In this document: piece after piece, positions 31,580-39,287 of the stretch
How the letters are laid out: every line of letters begins with the position of its first letter
Position numbering within the stretch: the stretch's first letter is position 1
Origin: an uncultured bacterium
GTDB taxonomy: Bacteria > Patescibacteriota > Minisyncoccia > Phycocordibacterales > DATDWN01
DNA: 42,693 nt
Assembly (NCBI GenBank): GCA_903861205.1
Contig: CAIOTC010000022.1
Span: 64,025-106,717, forward strand
Direction of reading: 5' to 3'
Position numbers and translations under genes: made by a program
The notes under the pieces: model-generated
Seen by the model: only the letters and a program-made list of their open reading frames with translations
Databases searched by the model: none
Told to the model about the DNA's origin: nothing

Positions 31580-32605
31580 TTGATTAAAAAATTTAATATT
31601 GTCTACGACGATATCATATCTACAGAAAATTTACTATTGGCGTGGAAAGAGTTTTTGAATGGCAAGCGTAAAAGGAAAGATGTGCGAACCTTTGAAATAA
31701 AATTGGCTGATAATATTTTTGATTTGCGTGATTCTCTCAAGTTTGGCACCTACAAACACGGATCATACCTTGCTTTTACGGTTCACGATCCGAAAAGGAG
31801 AAATATACATAAAGCAAGCGTCAGAGACAGGTTACTTCACCGGGCAATTTATAGAAAGCTTTATCCACCGTATGACAAGATTTTTATTGCTGATTCTTAT
31901 TCGTGTCGTGACAACAAAGGAATTCACAAGGCTCTTGGTCGTTTCAAAAAATTTTATTGGAAAGTGAGCAAAAATAACAGACGGACGGCATGGGTTTTAA
32001 AATGCGATATCAGAAAATTTTTTGATTCTATTGACCACCAAATACTGGTATCAATTTTGTCCAAAAAAATAGCAGACCAAAATATTTTGTTACTTCTGGA
32101 AAAAATTATCGCAAGTTTTGAAAAAACTTCTGGCAGAGGAATACCACTTGGTAATTTAACTTCTCAACTGTTTGCTAATATTTATATGCACGAATTTGAT
32201 CAGTTTGTAAAACAAACGCTTAAAATTAAATATTACATCCGCTACGCCGATGATTTTGTTTTTCTGTCGCAAAGCAAACCGGAACTGGAAAATTTTTTGC
32301 CGAAAATCAAAAAATTTCTGGAAAACGAGCTGGAGCTCGACCTGCATCCGAACAAAGTTTTCATCAAAACCTTTTCTTCCGGGGTTGATTTTCTCGGCTG
32401 GGTCAATTTTCCACACCACAGGGTTTTGCGGACAGTGACAAAAAGAAGAATGTTGAAAAAGTTGGCTAAACCGAGCAATGGCTCGTTCGCCCGATCCGCC
32501 AAAGGTGGATTTAGGGAAAATAATACGAAACCTGAAACAATCCAGTCGTATCTCGGATTGTTGGGTCACGGGAATACATATAAGATTCAAAATTTGATTT
32601 TATAA
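31580..32605 (+). CDS. DGR reverse transcriptase
   Basis: 341 residues from TTG 31580; family members begin near FNIVYDDI, so the start is close to right. RT motifs: LKCDIRKFFDSID (catalytic Asp143), IPLGNLTSQLFANIY (188 onward, with the GNxxSQ form typical of DGR RTs in place of the QG of other RTs), YADD at 222-225, and SSGVDFLGW. No endonuclease or maturase X domain. A hairpin-encoded insert (PSNGSFARSAKGG) lies near residue 300 before ETIQSYLGLLGHG. It copies TR RNA with errors at A, and the cDNA replaces VR. Confidence 0.95.
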   Translation: MIKKFNIVYDDIISTENLLLAWKEFLNGKRKRKDVRTFEIKLADNIFDLRDSLKFGTYKHGSYLAFTVHDPKRRNIHKASVRDRLLHRAIYRKLYPPYDKIFIADSYSCRDNKGIHKALGRFKKFYWKVSKNNRRTAWVLKCDIRKFFDSIDHQILVSILSKKIADQNILLLLEKIIASFEKTSGRGIPLGNLTSQLFANIYMHEFDQFVKQTLKIKYYIRYADDFVFLSQSKPELENFLPKIKKFLENELELDLHPNKVFIKTFSSGVDFLGWVNFPHHRVLRTVTKRRMLKKLAKPSNGSFARSAKGGFRENNTKPETIQSYLGLLGHGNTYKIQNLIL

Positions 32606-32621
32606 AAGAATCATGTATAGT
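32594..32621 (+). promoter_or_regulatory. rpsT promoter overlapping the RT stop
   Basis: TTGATT (32594-32599), 16 nt, TATAGT (32616-32621), 7 nt before the rpsT ATG. Confidence 0.65.
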
Positions 32622-32628
32622 ATTGAAT

Positions 32629-32892
32629 ATGCCTATCACAACATCAGCTAAAAAGGCCCTAAGGGGTTCGAAGAGGAAGCATGAATTCAATCTGGTCAAA
32701 AAAGATCAGATTTCGAAGGCCGTCAAAACTTTCAAGAAATTGGTAGCGGACAAGAAAGTTGCCGAAGCCGAAAAAATGTTTCCGCAAGTCCAGAAAATTT
32801 TGGACAAATCGGTCAAGACGGGACTGATCAAGAAAAACATGGCCAGCCGCAAGAAATCCAGACTGGTGGCATCTCTTAAAAAAGCAAAGTAA
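32629..32892 (+). CDS. rpsT: 30S ribosomal protein S20
   Basis: 87 residues from ATG 32629. Basic helical protein with the family opening PITTSAKKALRGSKRKHEFN and ending GLIKKNMASRKKSRLVASLKK. Independent of the upstream DGR: it has its own promoter inside the RT 3' end and a terminator after it (32897-32924). Confidence 0.93.
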   Translation: MPITTSAKKALRGSKRKHEFNLVKKDQISKAVKTFKKLVADKKVAEAEKMFPQVQKILDKSVKTGLIKKNMASRKKSRLVASLKKAK

Positions 32893-32896
32893 TTTT

Positions 32897-32924
32897 CAAA
32901 AAACACCAAAACGGGTGTTTTTTG
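32897..32924 (+). terminator. Intrinsic terminator after rpsT
   Basis: CAAAAAACACC pairs with GGTGTTTTTTG around AAAACG. Confidence 0.85.
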
Positions 32925-32957
32925 TTTTATTCATGAAAAATGTGATATAGTGGTTGC

Positions 32958-33491
32958 ATGACAATAGAATGGAACAAAGTAACCTGGTATTCAAAGCTGG
33001 CGGCGGTCATCGTTTTTTTGCTTGTGCTCGTTTTGGGGTTTTACATCGGTCTTCAATACGAAAAATTGCAGATTACGAAAAATTATAGTCAGATAGAAGC
33101 TTCCGAAAATGAAGGCGTTGATTACAAAAACAGTCAATATGGTTTCGAACTTGATTTGCCGGCCTCGTGGAAAGGGTACACCGTGACTACCGCTCCATTT
33201 ACCTCGTTTGATAAAACTGTCACTTACGGACAAACGATAACTTTGCGCAGTCTGAATTGGACGGAGCAAAATCCGACGATGGACATTCCGATCGAAGTTT
33301 TTCCGATTGAGCAATGGCAGAAATGGACGGCAACTGATTTCGACGGTTATCCAACCGCTGCGCCGATAGGACCCTCCGAGAGGGGGCGTAACTCAAAATA
33401 TGTTTTTGCCACGGCACCGAGATACAACTACAGTTTTCTTCCCGGATTTGAAGAAGTGGAAAACATAATAAAGAATCTCAAAACTTTTTAA
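32958..33491 (+). CDS. Membrane-anchored PsbP-like hypothetical protein
   Basis: 177 residues. One N-terminal transmembrane helix (LAAVIVFLLVLVLGFYIGLQY), then YKNSQYGFELDLPASWKGY, the opening of PsbP-like domains. A short segment PSERGRN is encoded by a hairpin (CCCTC/GAGGG at about 33371-33385), perhaps a small insert. -10 box TATAGT lies 6 nt before the ATG. Confidence 0.65.
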   Translation: MTIEWNKVTWYSKLAAVIVFLLVLVLGFYIGLQYEKLQITKNYSQIEASENEGVDYKNSQYGFELDLPASWKGYTVTTAPFTSFDKTVTYGQTITLRSLNWTEQNPTMDIPIEVFPIEQWQKWTATDFDGYPTAAPIGPSERGRNSKYVFATAPRYNYSFLPGFEEVENIIKNLKTF

Positions 33492-33513
33492 AAAACACCG
33501 CGTGGTGTTTTTT
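33490..33513 (+). terminator. Intrinsic terminator
   Basis: AAAAAACACC gcgt GGTGTTTTTT, perfect 10-bp stem. Confidence 0.85.
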
Positions 33514-33552
33514 GATTTAAGCAATATTTTGTGATATTGTGTTTTTCATATT

Positions 33553-33627
33553 GCCCTCGTCGTTCAATGGATAGGACATTCCCCTGCGAAGGGAAAAATT
33601 CCGGTTCGACTCCGGACGAGAGCACCA
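33553..33627 (+). tRNA. tRNA-Arg (anticodon GCG)
   Basis: Cloverleaf with acceptor GCCCTCG/CGAGAGC (one C-A mismatch at 3-70), anticodon stem TTCCC/GGGAA, loop CTGCGAA with GCG at 34-36, T-arm CCGGTTCGACTCCGG, discriminator A and encoded CCA (33625-33627). Bacteria normally use ACG (inosine) for this box, so GCG is unusual. Confidence 0.85.
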
Positions 33628-33681
33628 CAAGAGTACTCCCATTTTCTAATTGCTTCGCTCAAGAAAATTAGGTCGCACAAA

Positions 33682-34137
33682 TTAAAATCCGAAGTAGATC
33701 AAGAGTTTTTCAAAAATTGATTCTGTCATTTTTTCTTCCGTCACATGCTGTGACAAAAAGTTTTTAATACTTTCCGCGTCATCGAGATCGATTAGAATAA
33801 TGAGATATTGGGACAATTTTTGCTTGAGCTTGAAAAGAATTCTCGGATATCTGTCTCCAGTTTCCACCCAAAAAGATTCCGCGTCGGAGTATGGATAAAA
33901 AACCGTGCCCTTTTTTATTCCACTTGTATTTATTTCGTTCAAAACTATTTCCGGTTCGTGGCTGGCGAAAAGGGAGAGCGTGAAAGATGACACCATAATC
34001 AAAATGGCAAAAATGACGTTGTTTAAAATAACGGAAACAATGGCGATGGTCACGGTGATAATGCCGACGATCCAGTACCAATCGGCCGTTTTTTCAGTGT
34101 AAATATGTTGCGGAGAGCGCCACTCGATTTTTTCCAT
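33682..34137 (-). CDS. Hypothetical membrane protein, two helices and PH-like tail
   Basis: 151 residues from ATG 34137, 6 nt after TATAAT on the minus strand. Two adjacent transmembrane helices (WYWIVGIITVTIAIVSVIL; VIFAILIMVSSFTLSLFA) followed by a beta-rich tail (FYPYSDAESFWVETGDRYPRILFKL), resembling small bacterial PH-like membrane proteins. Function unknown. Confidence 0.65.
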   Translation of the reverse strand: MEKIEWRSPQHIYTEKTADWYWIVGIITVTIAIVSVILNNVIFAILIMVSSFTLSLFASHEPEIVLNEINTSGIKKGTVFYPYSDAESFWVETGDRYPRILFKLKQKLSQYLIILIDLDDAESIKNFLSQHVTEEKMTESIFEKLLIYFGF

Positions 34138-34144
34138 ACAAATA

Positions 34145-34834
34145 TTATAGCACAATTTGTTTTATGCCCCATTTAGGATTTTCTTTTATCCATTTTGAAA
34201 TGTCCGTCCATTTCAATCCATGGAAACCAAATTGTTTATCGTACACATGGTCTTGACCTTCTATGCCAAATTTTTCCGCAATTTCAGGAGGGGCAAATTT
34301 AATGCCGGCATTTTCCATAATTTTTCGATTCCAGACGCACAAAACTAAATCTTCCGGGTGATATTTATTAAAAGCTCCTTCATCAGCAAGTCGTTTTGAT
34401 GTTTCCAAAAATTTTTTGCTTCGTAGGGAAAAACCTCCATTTCCAACTACCACTTTATCAAACAGTTCTCTTGGAAAAGAATATTTATCAAACCAAAATT
34501 CATCATGAACAAACCAAGGAGGACCGACGAAGTCATATTTTAAAAATTCATCAGTCCAAGAACTTGGGTTCAGAACAAATCCGTCATGTTGGACCAATAA
34601 TACAAAATCGGTAGAAACATAATTCGCTAGATCGCGGATACAAAATTTAGAAAAGGCTTCAATAGATCCAATGTGTGGAATGCTGATTTCCCGAACATCG
34701 TTTGTGGGAAGTGAAGTTAGAAGTTTAACTTCCGCGAATTCTATTTCAGCGCATGAAATATCCAAAGCTTTTTGAAGTCTTTCTACATTCACACAATCTA
34801 TTCCTGCAAGTGTAACACCTGGTAGTTTTTTCAT
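34145..34834 (-). CDS. DUF5672 family protein (glycosyltransferase-like)
   Basis: 229 residues. Contains FVLLVQHDGFVLNPSSW, YDFVGPPW, VGNGGFSLRSKKFLE and HPEDLVLCVW, the pattern of DUF5672 proteins found in polysaccharide gene sets; the HDG motif plays the DXD-like role and GNGGFSLR the acceptor loop. The ATG lies only 3 nt after the 3' end of tRNA-Ser on the same strand, so it is probably cotranscribed and freed by tRNA 3' processing. Confidence 0.8.
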   Translation of the reverse strand: MKKLPGVTLAGIDCVNVERLQKALDISCAEIEFAEVKLLTSLPTNDVREISIPHIGSIEAFSKFCIRDLANYVSTDFVLLVQHDGFVLNPSSWTDEFLKYDFVGPPWFVHDEFWFDKYSFPRELFDKVVVGNGGFSLRSKKFLETSKRLADEGAFNKYHPEDLVLCVWNRKIMENAGIKFAPPEIAEKFGIEGQDHVYDKQFGFHGLKWTDISKWIKENPKWGIKQIVL

Positions 34835-34837
34835 TTG

Positions 34838-34920
34838 CGGAGGGTAGAGGACTCGAACCTCTAAGGGCTTTCACCCGCTAGTTTTCAAGACTAGTGCCTT
34901 ACCATTCGGCGCAACCCTCC
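34838..34920 (-). tRNA. tRNA-Ser (anticodon UGA)
   Basis: 83 nt on the minus strand with a long variable arm. Acceptor GGAGGGT/ACCCTCC, anticodon loop CTTGAAA with TGA at 34-36, T-arm GAGGTTCGAGTCCTC, discriminator G. Confidence 0.93.
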
Positions 34921-34956
34921 AATTATCTTGGATTAATCAAGTATATCTATTTTTGC

Positions 34957-35442
34957 TTATTTTTCAACAACATTTTTTATCATGCTCTTTTCAAGATAAT
35001 GTTCTTCACAATGACAATTTGGACAAATAAGTTCCAAATTATTAAGCTCACTATGGTTTCTGTCCCTATCTTTGTGGTGAACTTGTAATATTTCGTACTT
35101 GTTGTAACCGCATCTCTCACATTTTTTACCTCTAATTTCCATCAATCTTATTTTTAAGCCAAGCTGATATACCGCTTTATCCCTTGGTCTTCCAATTTTA
35201 TATTTAATTCCCGCTCTATGTGTATTTGAGCATGCTCTACTGCATGTTTTTTTATTTAAACCTGCCATTATTGGTTTTCCACATACAATACAAGGAGTCT
35301 CTACTCTATTGTGTATACCGTAACAAGCTAAACTACAAAAAACATTCCCTCCATTCATTTTTATTTGTGAGGGTCTTTTATAAATTGGCTTAGCACAAAC
35401 CTTACATTTAGTGTTCGGGTTTCTTTTGTATGAGAATTCCAC
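34957..35442 (-). CDS. HNH endonuclease with two zinc-ribbon modules
   Basis: 161 residues from a GTG at 35442, 6 nt after TATACT. N-terminus: CKVC..FCSLACYG and CIVCGKP..CSRACSN, two tandem Cys4 ribbons. C-terminus: CERCGY ... LQVHHKDRDRNHSELNNLELICPNCH, an HNH nuclease (His-His, Asn, His) with its own CxxC pair. Such free-standing genes are often homing or repair/phage-type nucleases; no adjacent intron or target is seen. Confidence 0.85.
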   Translation of the reverse strand: MEFSYKRNPNTKCKVCAKPIYKRPSQIKMNGGNVFCSLACYGIHNRVETPCIVCGKPIMAGLNKKTCSRACSNTHRAGIKYKIGRPRDKAVYQLGLKIRLMEIRGKKCERCGYNKYEILQVHHKDRDRNHSELNNLELICPNCHCEEHYLEKSMIKNVVEK

Positions 35443-35523
35443 TCATCCAGTATACCAGTATATAAAATAAAAAACTATCCATAAATGTGGATAATTTTTT
35501 ATTTTTAAAATTATTTATTAAAA

Positions 35524-35805
35524 TTACATCGTGCCGGATGGCGCGGACGGGCCGTCCATTTTTTCCGTTTCGACGGTGGATTTGTTGGCGACCAGGAAAA
35601 TGTAAACTATTTCCAAGATGCCGACTGTGTTGACGATAAGCAAAATGACGAACCACACTTTGCTGGATCGGCGAGCCGACTTCCACAGAGCGATGCCTTT
35701 CCAAATAAGCGACCAAATTAATATTACAGCCAACACCCATGGAGCTACGCTGAGCCATGGCACTGCTTGTGGCTGCTGAAGCAGATTTGTTATTGCTGTT
35801 TGCAT
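35524..35805 (-). CDS. DUF5652-like membrane protein
   Basis: 93 residues. WSLIWKGIALWKSAR..SKVWFVILLIVNTVGILEIVYIF is the typical two-helix pattern with WKG and NTxGILEI motifs. -10 TATAAT lies 6 nt before the ATG. Function unknown. Confidence 0.75.
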   Translation of the reverse strand: MQTAITNLLQQPQAVPWLSVAPWVLAVILIWSLIWKGIALWKSARRSSKVWFVILLIVNTVGILEIVYIFLVANKSTVETEKMDGPSAPSGTM

Positions 35806-35859
35806 GAAGTTATTATACCACCGGTTTCTTATTACGCAATTTTGTTATACACTGTTTGC

Positions 35860-36249
35860 ATGAGATATCTTGGGGTGGATTTTGGCTCAAAAAGAATAGG
35901 TTTGGCCGTTTCGGACGAGTCAGGCAGTTTCGCCATGCCTCTAAAAGTGGTGGAAAATTCGCCGAAAGCTGTTTCTGAAATCATCGAAATCTGCAAAGAA
36001 AGAAAAATTGACACAGTAGTGGTGGGGGAGTCCAAAAATTTCAAGCAGGAAGAAAATGAGATAATGGGGGAGATAAAAATTTTTGTTGAAACTTTGAAAA
36101 AGGAATCAGGATTATCTGTAGTATTGCATCCGGAATTCATGACCTCGGCGGAGGCGGAGCAAATTCAAGGCAAGAACGATATGCTTGACGCGTCGGCGGC
36201 GGCGATTATATTAAAAAGTTATTTAGATACAAAAATTAATCAAAATTAA
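35860..36249 (+). CDS. ruvX: RuvX/YqgF pre-16S rRNA nuclease / Holliday junction resolvase family
   Basis: 129 residues from ATG 35860. RNase H-like: YLGVDFGSKRIGLAVSD (catalytic Asp), VVVGESKN, and FMTSAEAEQ..DMLDASAAAIIL (Glu and Asp). Family members mature the 16S rRNA 5' end. A short TATAC -10 lies about 6-8 nt upstream. Confidence 0.9.
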   Translation: MRYLGVDFGSKRIGLAVSDESGSFAMPLKVVENSPKAVSEIIEICKERKIDTVVVGESKNFKQEENEIMGEIKIFVETLKKESGLSVVLHPEFMTSAEAEQIQGKNDMLDASAAAIILKSYLDTKINQN

Positions 36250-36254
36250 ACTGG

Positions 36255-36274
36255 ATTCCCGCATGTGCGGGAAT
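36255..36274. repeat. Small hairpin between ruvX and the next gene
   Basis: ATTCCCGCAT/GTGCGGGAAT, a near-perfect 9-bp stem of the widespread GGATTCCCGC..GCGGGAATGAC type. Confidence 0.7.
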
Positions 36275-36287
36275 GACAAACACCAAT

Positions 36288-36614
36288 ATGATTACAATCG
36301 ATGATTTTAGCAAAGTGGAAATAAAAATCGGCCAAATTTTGAGCGCAGAGAAAGTGGAGGGAAGCGACAAGTTGCTCAAATTGATGGTTGACTTTAGTGA
36401 AGAAACACCGAGGCAAATTATTTCCGGCATATCGATGTTTTTCCCGGATACGCAAACGCTCGTTGGCAAAAAATGCGCTTTCTCGACGAACCTCGAGCCT
36501 CGGACTATTCGCGGACTTGAAAGCAATGGCATGATCTTGGCAGTTAGCGGTGAGGGTTTCTTCTCACTTCTGGAAGTTTCTCCTGACGTTGTCCCGGGAA
36601 GTGCAATCAGATAA
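36288..36614 (+). CDS. tRNA-binding (EMAP-II/Trbp111-like) domain protein
   Basis: 108 residues from ATG 36288; ATG 36273 is in frame but lies at the edge of the hairpin repeat. OB-fold with IDDFSKVEIKIGQILSAEKVEGSDKLLKLMVDF, RQIISGI and ESNGMILA, the same domain as the methionyl-tRNA synthetase C-terminus. Stand-alone forms bind tRNA. Confidence 0.9.
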   Translation: MITIDDFSKVEIKIGQILSAEKVEGSDKLLKLMVDFSEETPRQIISGISMFFPDTQTLVGKKCAFSTNLEPRTIRGLESNGMILAVSGEGFFSLLEVSPDVVPGSAIR

Positions 36615-36679
36615 TTTAAAATTCGGCCCAGTGGATAATTTACGAATAATTTTTGTTGATTTGTTGTATAATTAGCACA

Positions 36680-37651
36680 ATGAATTTTAAAAATTTCTTC
36701 GATGCTTTTCCTCCGCCGGATTTTTTGAATTTTCCATATGCCGGAATTTCCATTTCCGATACGGCGGTTAGATGTTTGCAGCTTTCAAAGAAGGGAAAAG
36801 CTCTTTCTGTTTCCAAATTTGCTCAAGAACCCCTTCCTCTGGGGGCGGTTGTTTCCGGCGCGATAATAAACGTCGGCGAGGTGGCCAATATTTTGGAAAA
36901 GATGAAAAAGGATCTGAATCTCGGTTACGCCAAAGTTTCTCTGCCGGAAGAAAAAGCTTATTTGTTCACGACCAAAATTCCGATTGTCGAGAATAAAGAA
37001 GTTCGCAGCGCGGTGGAATTCAAAATGGAAGAAAACGTGCCTGTTTCGCCCTCCGAACTCATTTTTGATTACGCTGTTTCCGATCCATACAGCCACACCG
37101 ACCATTTGAACGTGGTGGTTTCCGCTTTGCCCATATCAGTGCTGGATAAATATGTCGAAACTTTTCATACGGCCGGCATTCCGATTTTGTCTCTGGAAAT
37201 AGAGTCGCAAGCCATTGCCAGAGCGGTTCTTTTGCCGGGCGATTCGAACACGCATCTCATCATTCATTTTGGTAGGGAAAAAGTCGGACTGTATGTGGCG
37301 AGCGGATGCATCGTGCATTTTACCTCGACCATTTCCGTAAAAGGTGTCGGAGATGAGGCGGTGTCGTTTTTGTCGCAGGAAGTCAAAAAATTGTACACGT
37401 ATTGGCACACGCTCAAAGAAAACGCCGGAGTGGAAAGCAAAAAAATTGTCAGTATCATCGCTTGCGGGGAAAACGTGGGCGACCAAATTTTGTCTTATCT
37501 GTCGTCGCACGTGAAAACCGAAGCGACTCCGGCCAATGTTTGGATCAACGCTTTTGACATAAATGCCGATATTCCGCAGATATCGTTTGAGGACTCGCTC
37601 AAATTCGCGCCGGCCGTCGGTCTGGCTCTGCCTTCGGAAAATTTAATTTAA
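36680..37651 (+). CDS. pilM: Type IV pilus assembly protein PilM
   Basis: 323 residues from ATG 36680, 7 nt after TATAAT (36667-36672). Actin-like fold: YAGISISDTAVRCLQLSK, VENKEVRSAVEFKMEENVP, HLIIHFGREKVGLYVASG and IIACGENVGDQI. It sits on the cytoplasmic side and binds PilN. First gene of a pilMNO operon. Confidence 0.9.
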   Translation: MNFKNFFDAFPPPDFLNFPYAGISISDTAVRCLQLSKKGKALSVSKFAQEPLPLGAVVSGAIINVGEVANILEKMKKDLNLGYAKVSLPEEKAYLFTTKIPIVENKEVRSAVEFKMEENVPVSPSELIFDYAVSDPYSHTDHLNVVVSALPISVLDKYVETFHTAGIPILSLEIESQAIARAVLLPGDSNTHLIIHFGREKVGLYVASGCIVHFTSTISVKGVGDEAVSFLSQEVKKLYTYWHTLKENAGVESKKIVSIIACGENVGDQILSYLSSHVKTEATPANVWINAFDINADIPQISFEDSLKFAPAVGLALPSENLI

Positions 37652-37664
37652 CTATTTTTAATTT

Positions 37665-38207
37665 ATGATGTTCAACGTCTTGCCAGACATTTTAAAAGAA
37701 GAAATAAAAATCGAGTACCGCTCGCGCCGGCTGATTGTTATTTTGCTGTTTGTTCTGCTTGTCCAAATATCTTTTCTGGTTTTGCTTTTTCCATCGTGGC
37801 TCATATCAAGATACAAGGAGCAGGAAATGTTGGGCCAATCCAACTCCCAAAAAAGTTCGATTACTTCCAAAAATGCCGACTCTATAATGCAGACGATTAG
37901 CGACACGAACAGCGGAATAGGCGCCATCAACACAACATTTAAATATGAAAAAGTCGCTCCGCTTTGGAATGAAATAATTGCCGCCAGATCGAAATCGGTC
38001 AGTTTGCTTCAGCTGACGTATGTTTCAACCGGGCCGTCCTCTGCCACGCTTTCCGTGCGAGGAATCTCGGCCACTCGCGAAGCGCTGGTTTCTTTTGTCA
38101 AAAAATTGGGAGATTCGAAAACGTTTTTAAACGTCGATTCGCCGATATCGAATCTGGCCAAAGATAAAGACATCGACTTTACCGTCAACCTGGACGCCAC
38201 GCAATAA
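37665..38207 (+). CDS. pilN: PilN-like type IV pilus inner-membrane protein
   Basis: 180 residues: short cytoplasmic N-terminus with FNVLPDILKEEIKIEYRSR (the PilM-binding motif region, cf. INLLP), one transmembrane helix, periplasmic coiled coil and an alpha/beta tail. 13 bases after pilM and 4 bases before pilO. Confidence 0.8.
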   Translation: MMFNVLPDILKEEIKIEYRSRRLIVILLFVLLVQISFLVLLFPSWLISRYKEQEMLGQSNSQKSSITSKNADSIMQTISDTNSGIGAINTTFKYEKVAPLWNEIIAARSKSVSLLQLTYVSTGPSSATLSVRGISATREALVSFVKKLGDSKTFLNVDSPISNLAKDKDIDFTVNLDATQ

Positions 38208-38211
38208 AAAA

Positions 38212-38751
38212 ATGAAAAAAAATAAATTATCAAAACAAATAGTCGGCATCCTCTCGTTTTTCATCGTGGTTTTATGCGTCGGTTATTATTTTGCTTTCGT
38301 CGACGTTCAGAATAAAAACAAACATATCTCCGAATTGCAAAATAGCATCGACGGACAAAGCAAGCGTGATCAATATTTGATGTCGATAGAACACGAGGTG
38401 GAAAACGCCGGCGGCGATATTGCGGTAGTGAACGGTTCGATTCTCGGCAAGGACGACGATGTAAAATTGATCGAGCTTTTGGAAAGTACCGGACGGTCAG
38501 ACGGCCTGACTGTTACCATTGATTCACTTGTCATTAATGATGATTCGCTGACTGCCAAAAATCTGACAACGCTCGATGTTACAGCCAAGATGAGTGGAAG
38601 TTGGTCGGGAATGTACGCCTATCTGAATCAGTTGGAATCCTTCCCATACACGGTGCGCATCGAAAAATTTGCCATGATGAAAACGTCTGACGCTTCTGCT
38701 GCCAGCAAATGGCAAGGTGTTTTTGAAATTCGCATTCTCAAGTATAAATAA
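38212..38751 (+). CDS. pilO: PilO-like type IV pilus inner-membrane protein
   Basis: 179 residues. One N-terminal helix (IVGILSFFIVVLCVGYYFAF), then coiled coil (KHISELQNSIDGQSKRDQYL) and a ferredoxin-like region ending MSGSWSGMYAYLNQLESFPYTVRIEKF, the usual PilO pattern. Confidence 0.8.
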   Translation: MKKNKLSKQIVGILSFFIVVLCVGYYFAFVDVQNKNKHISELQNSIDGQSKRDQYLMSIEHEVENAGGDIAVVNGSILGKDDDVKLIELLESTGRSDGLTVTIDSLVINDDSLTAKNLTTLDVTAKMSGSWSGMYAYLNQLESFPYTVRIEKFAMMKTSDASAASKWQGVFEIRILKYK

Positions 38752-38770
38752 TTTTAAAATATAAACATAG

Positions 38771-39103
38771 ATGAAAGAATTAATTGAAAAAATAAAATCA
38801 TACTTAAAAGGTTCCTCCAAGAAAGAAATTTCATACGAAAGAGAAGGAATAAATCCGACGCATGATTGGAATGTTATTTTAATTTTAGTTTTTGCTTTGT
38901 TGTTTGTTCTGGCTATCGCCTCCGTTTATCTTTACATGCAAATTCAAAGTGGGGCTTTGTTTCCCGCATCGACAGATGCCAAAAATACCAGTGTCACCAT
39001 AAACCAGGATTTGCTCGACAAAACCATACAGAAAATAAACGCCGATAAAACCGCTTTTGACTCGGCGAAAACTAAAGGCTCTGTGTCGGATCCGTCTATA
39101 TAA
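38771..39103 (+). CDS. Small membrane protein at the end of the pilMNO operon
   Basis: 110 residues with one central transmembrane helix (WNVILILVFALLFVLAIASVYLYMQ) and polar ends. Its place after pilO suggests a pilus role (PilP position), but no PilP signature is visible. Confidence 0.6.
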   Translation: MKELIEKIKSYLKGSSKKEISYEREGINPTHDWNVILILVFALLFVLAIASVYLYMQIQSGALFPASTDAKNTSVTINQDLLDKTIQKINADKTAFDSAKTKGSVSDPSI

Positions 39104-39110
39104 AAATTTA

Positions 39111-39196
39111 GTGGGTATGGAGGGATTTGAACCCTCAAGGGATTACTCCCACTGCGTTCTGAACACAGCGCGTCTACCAATTGCGCCACATACCCA
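39111..39196 (-). tRNA. tRNA-Leu (anticodon CAG)
   Basis: Class II tRNA with long variable arm. Acceptor TGGGTAT/ATACCCA (T1-A72 pair), anticodon loop TTCAGAA with CAG, T-arm GAGGGTTCAAATCCCTC. The base after the acceptor is C, not the usual A discriminator for Leu. Confidence 0.88.
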
Positions 39197-39200
39197 TTTG

Positions 39201-39272
39201 TGCCCCCGGCAGGAATCGGACCTACATCAAGGCCTTAGAAGAGCCCTACTTTATCCATTAAGCTACGGGGGC
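39201..39272 (-). tRNA. tRNA-Arg (anticodon UCU)
   Basis: Acceptor GCCCCCG/CGGGGGC, anticodon loop CTTCTAA with TCT, T-arm GTAGGTCCGATTCCTGC, discriminator A. Confidence 0.92.
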
Positions 39273-39287
39273 GATAGAAATACACTA

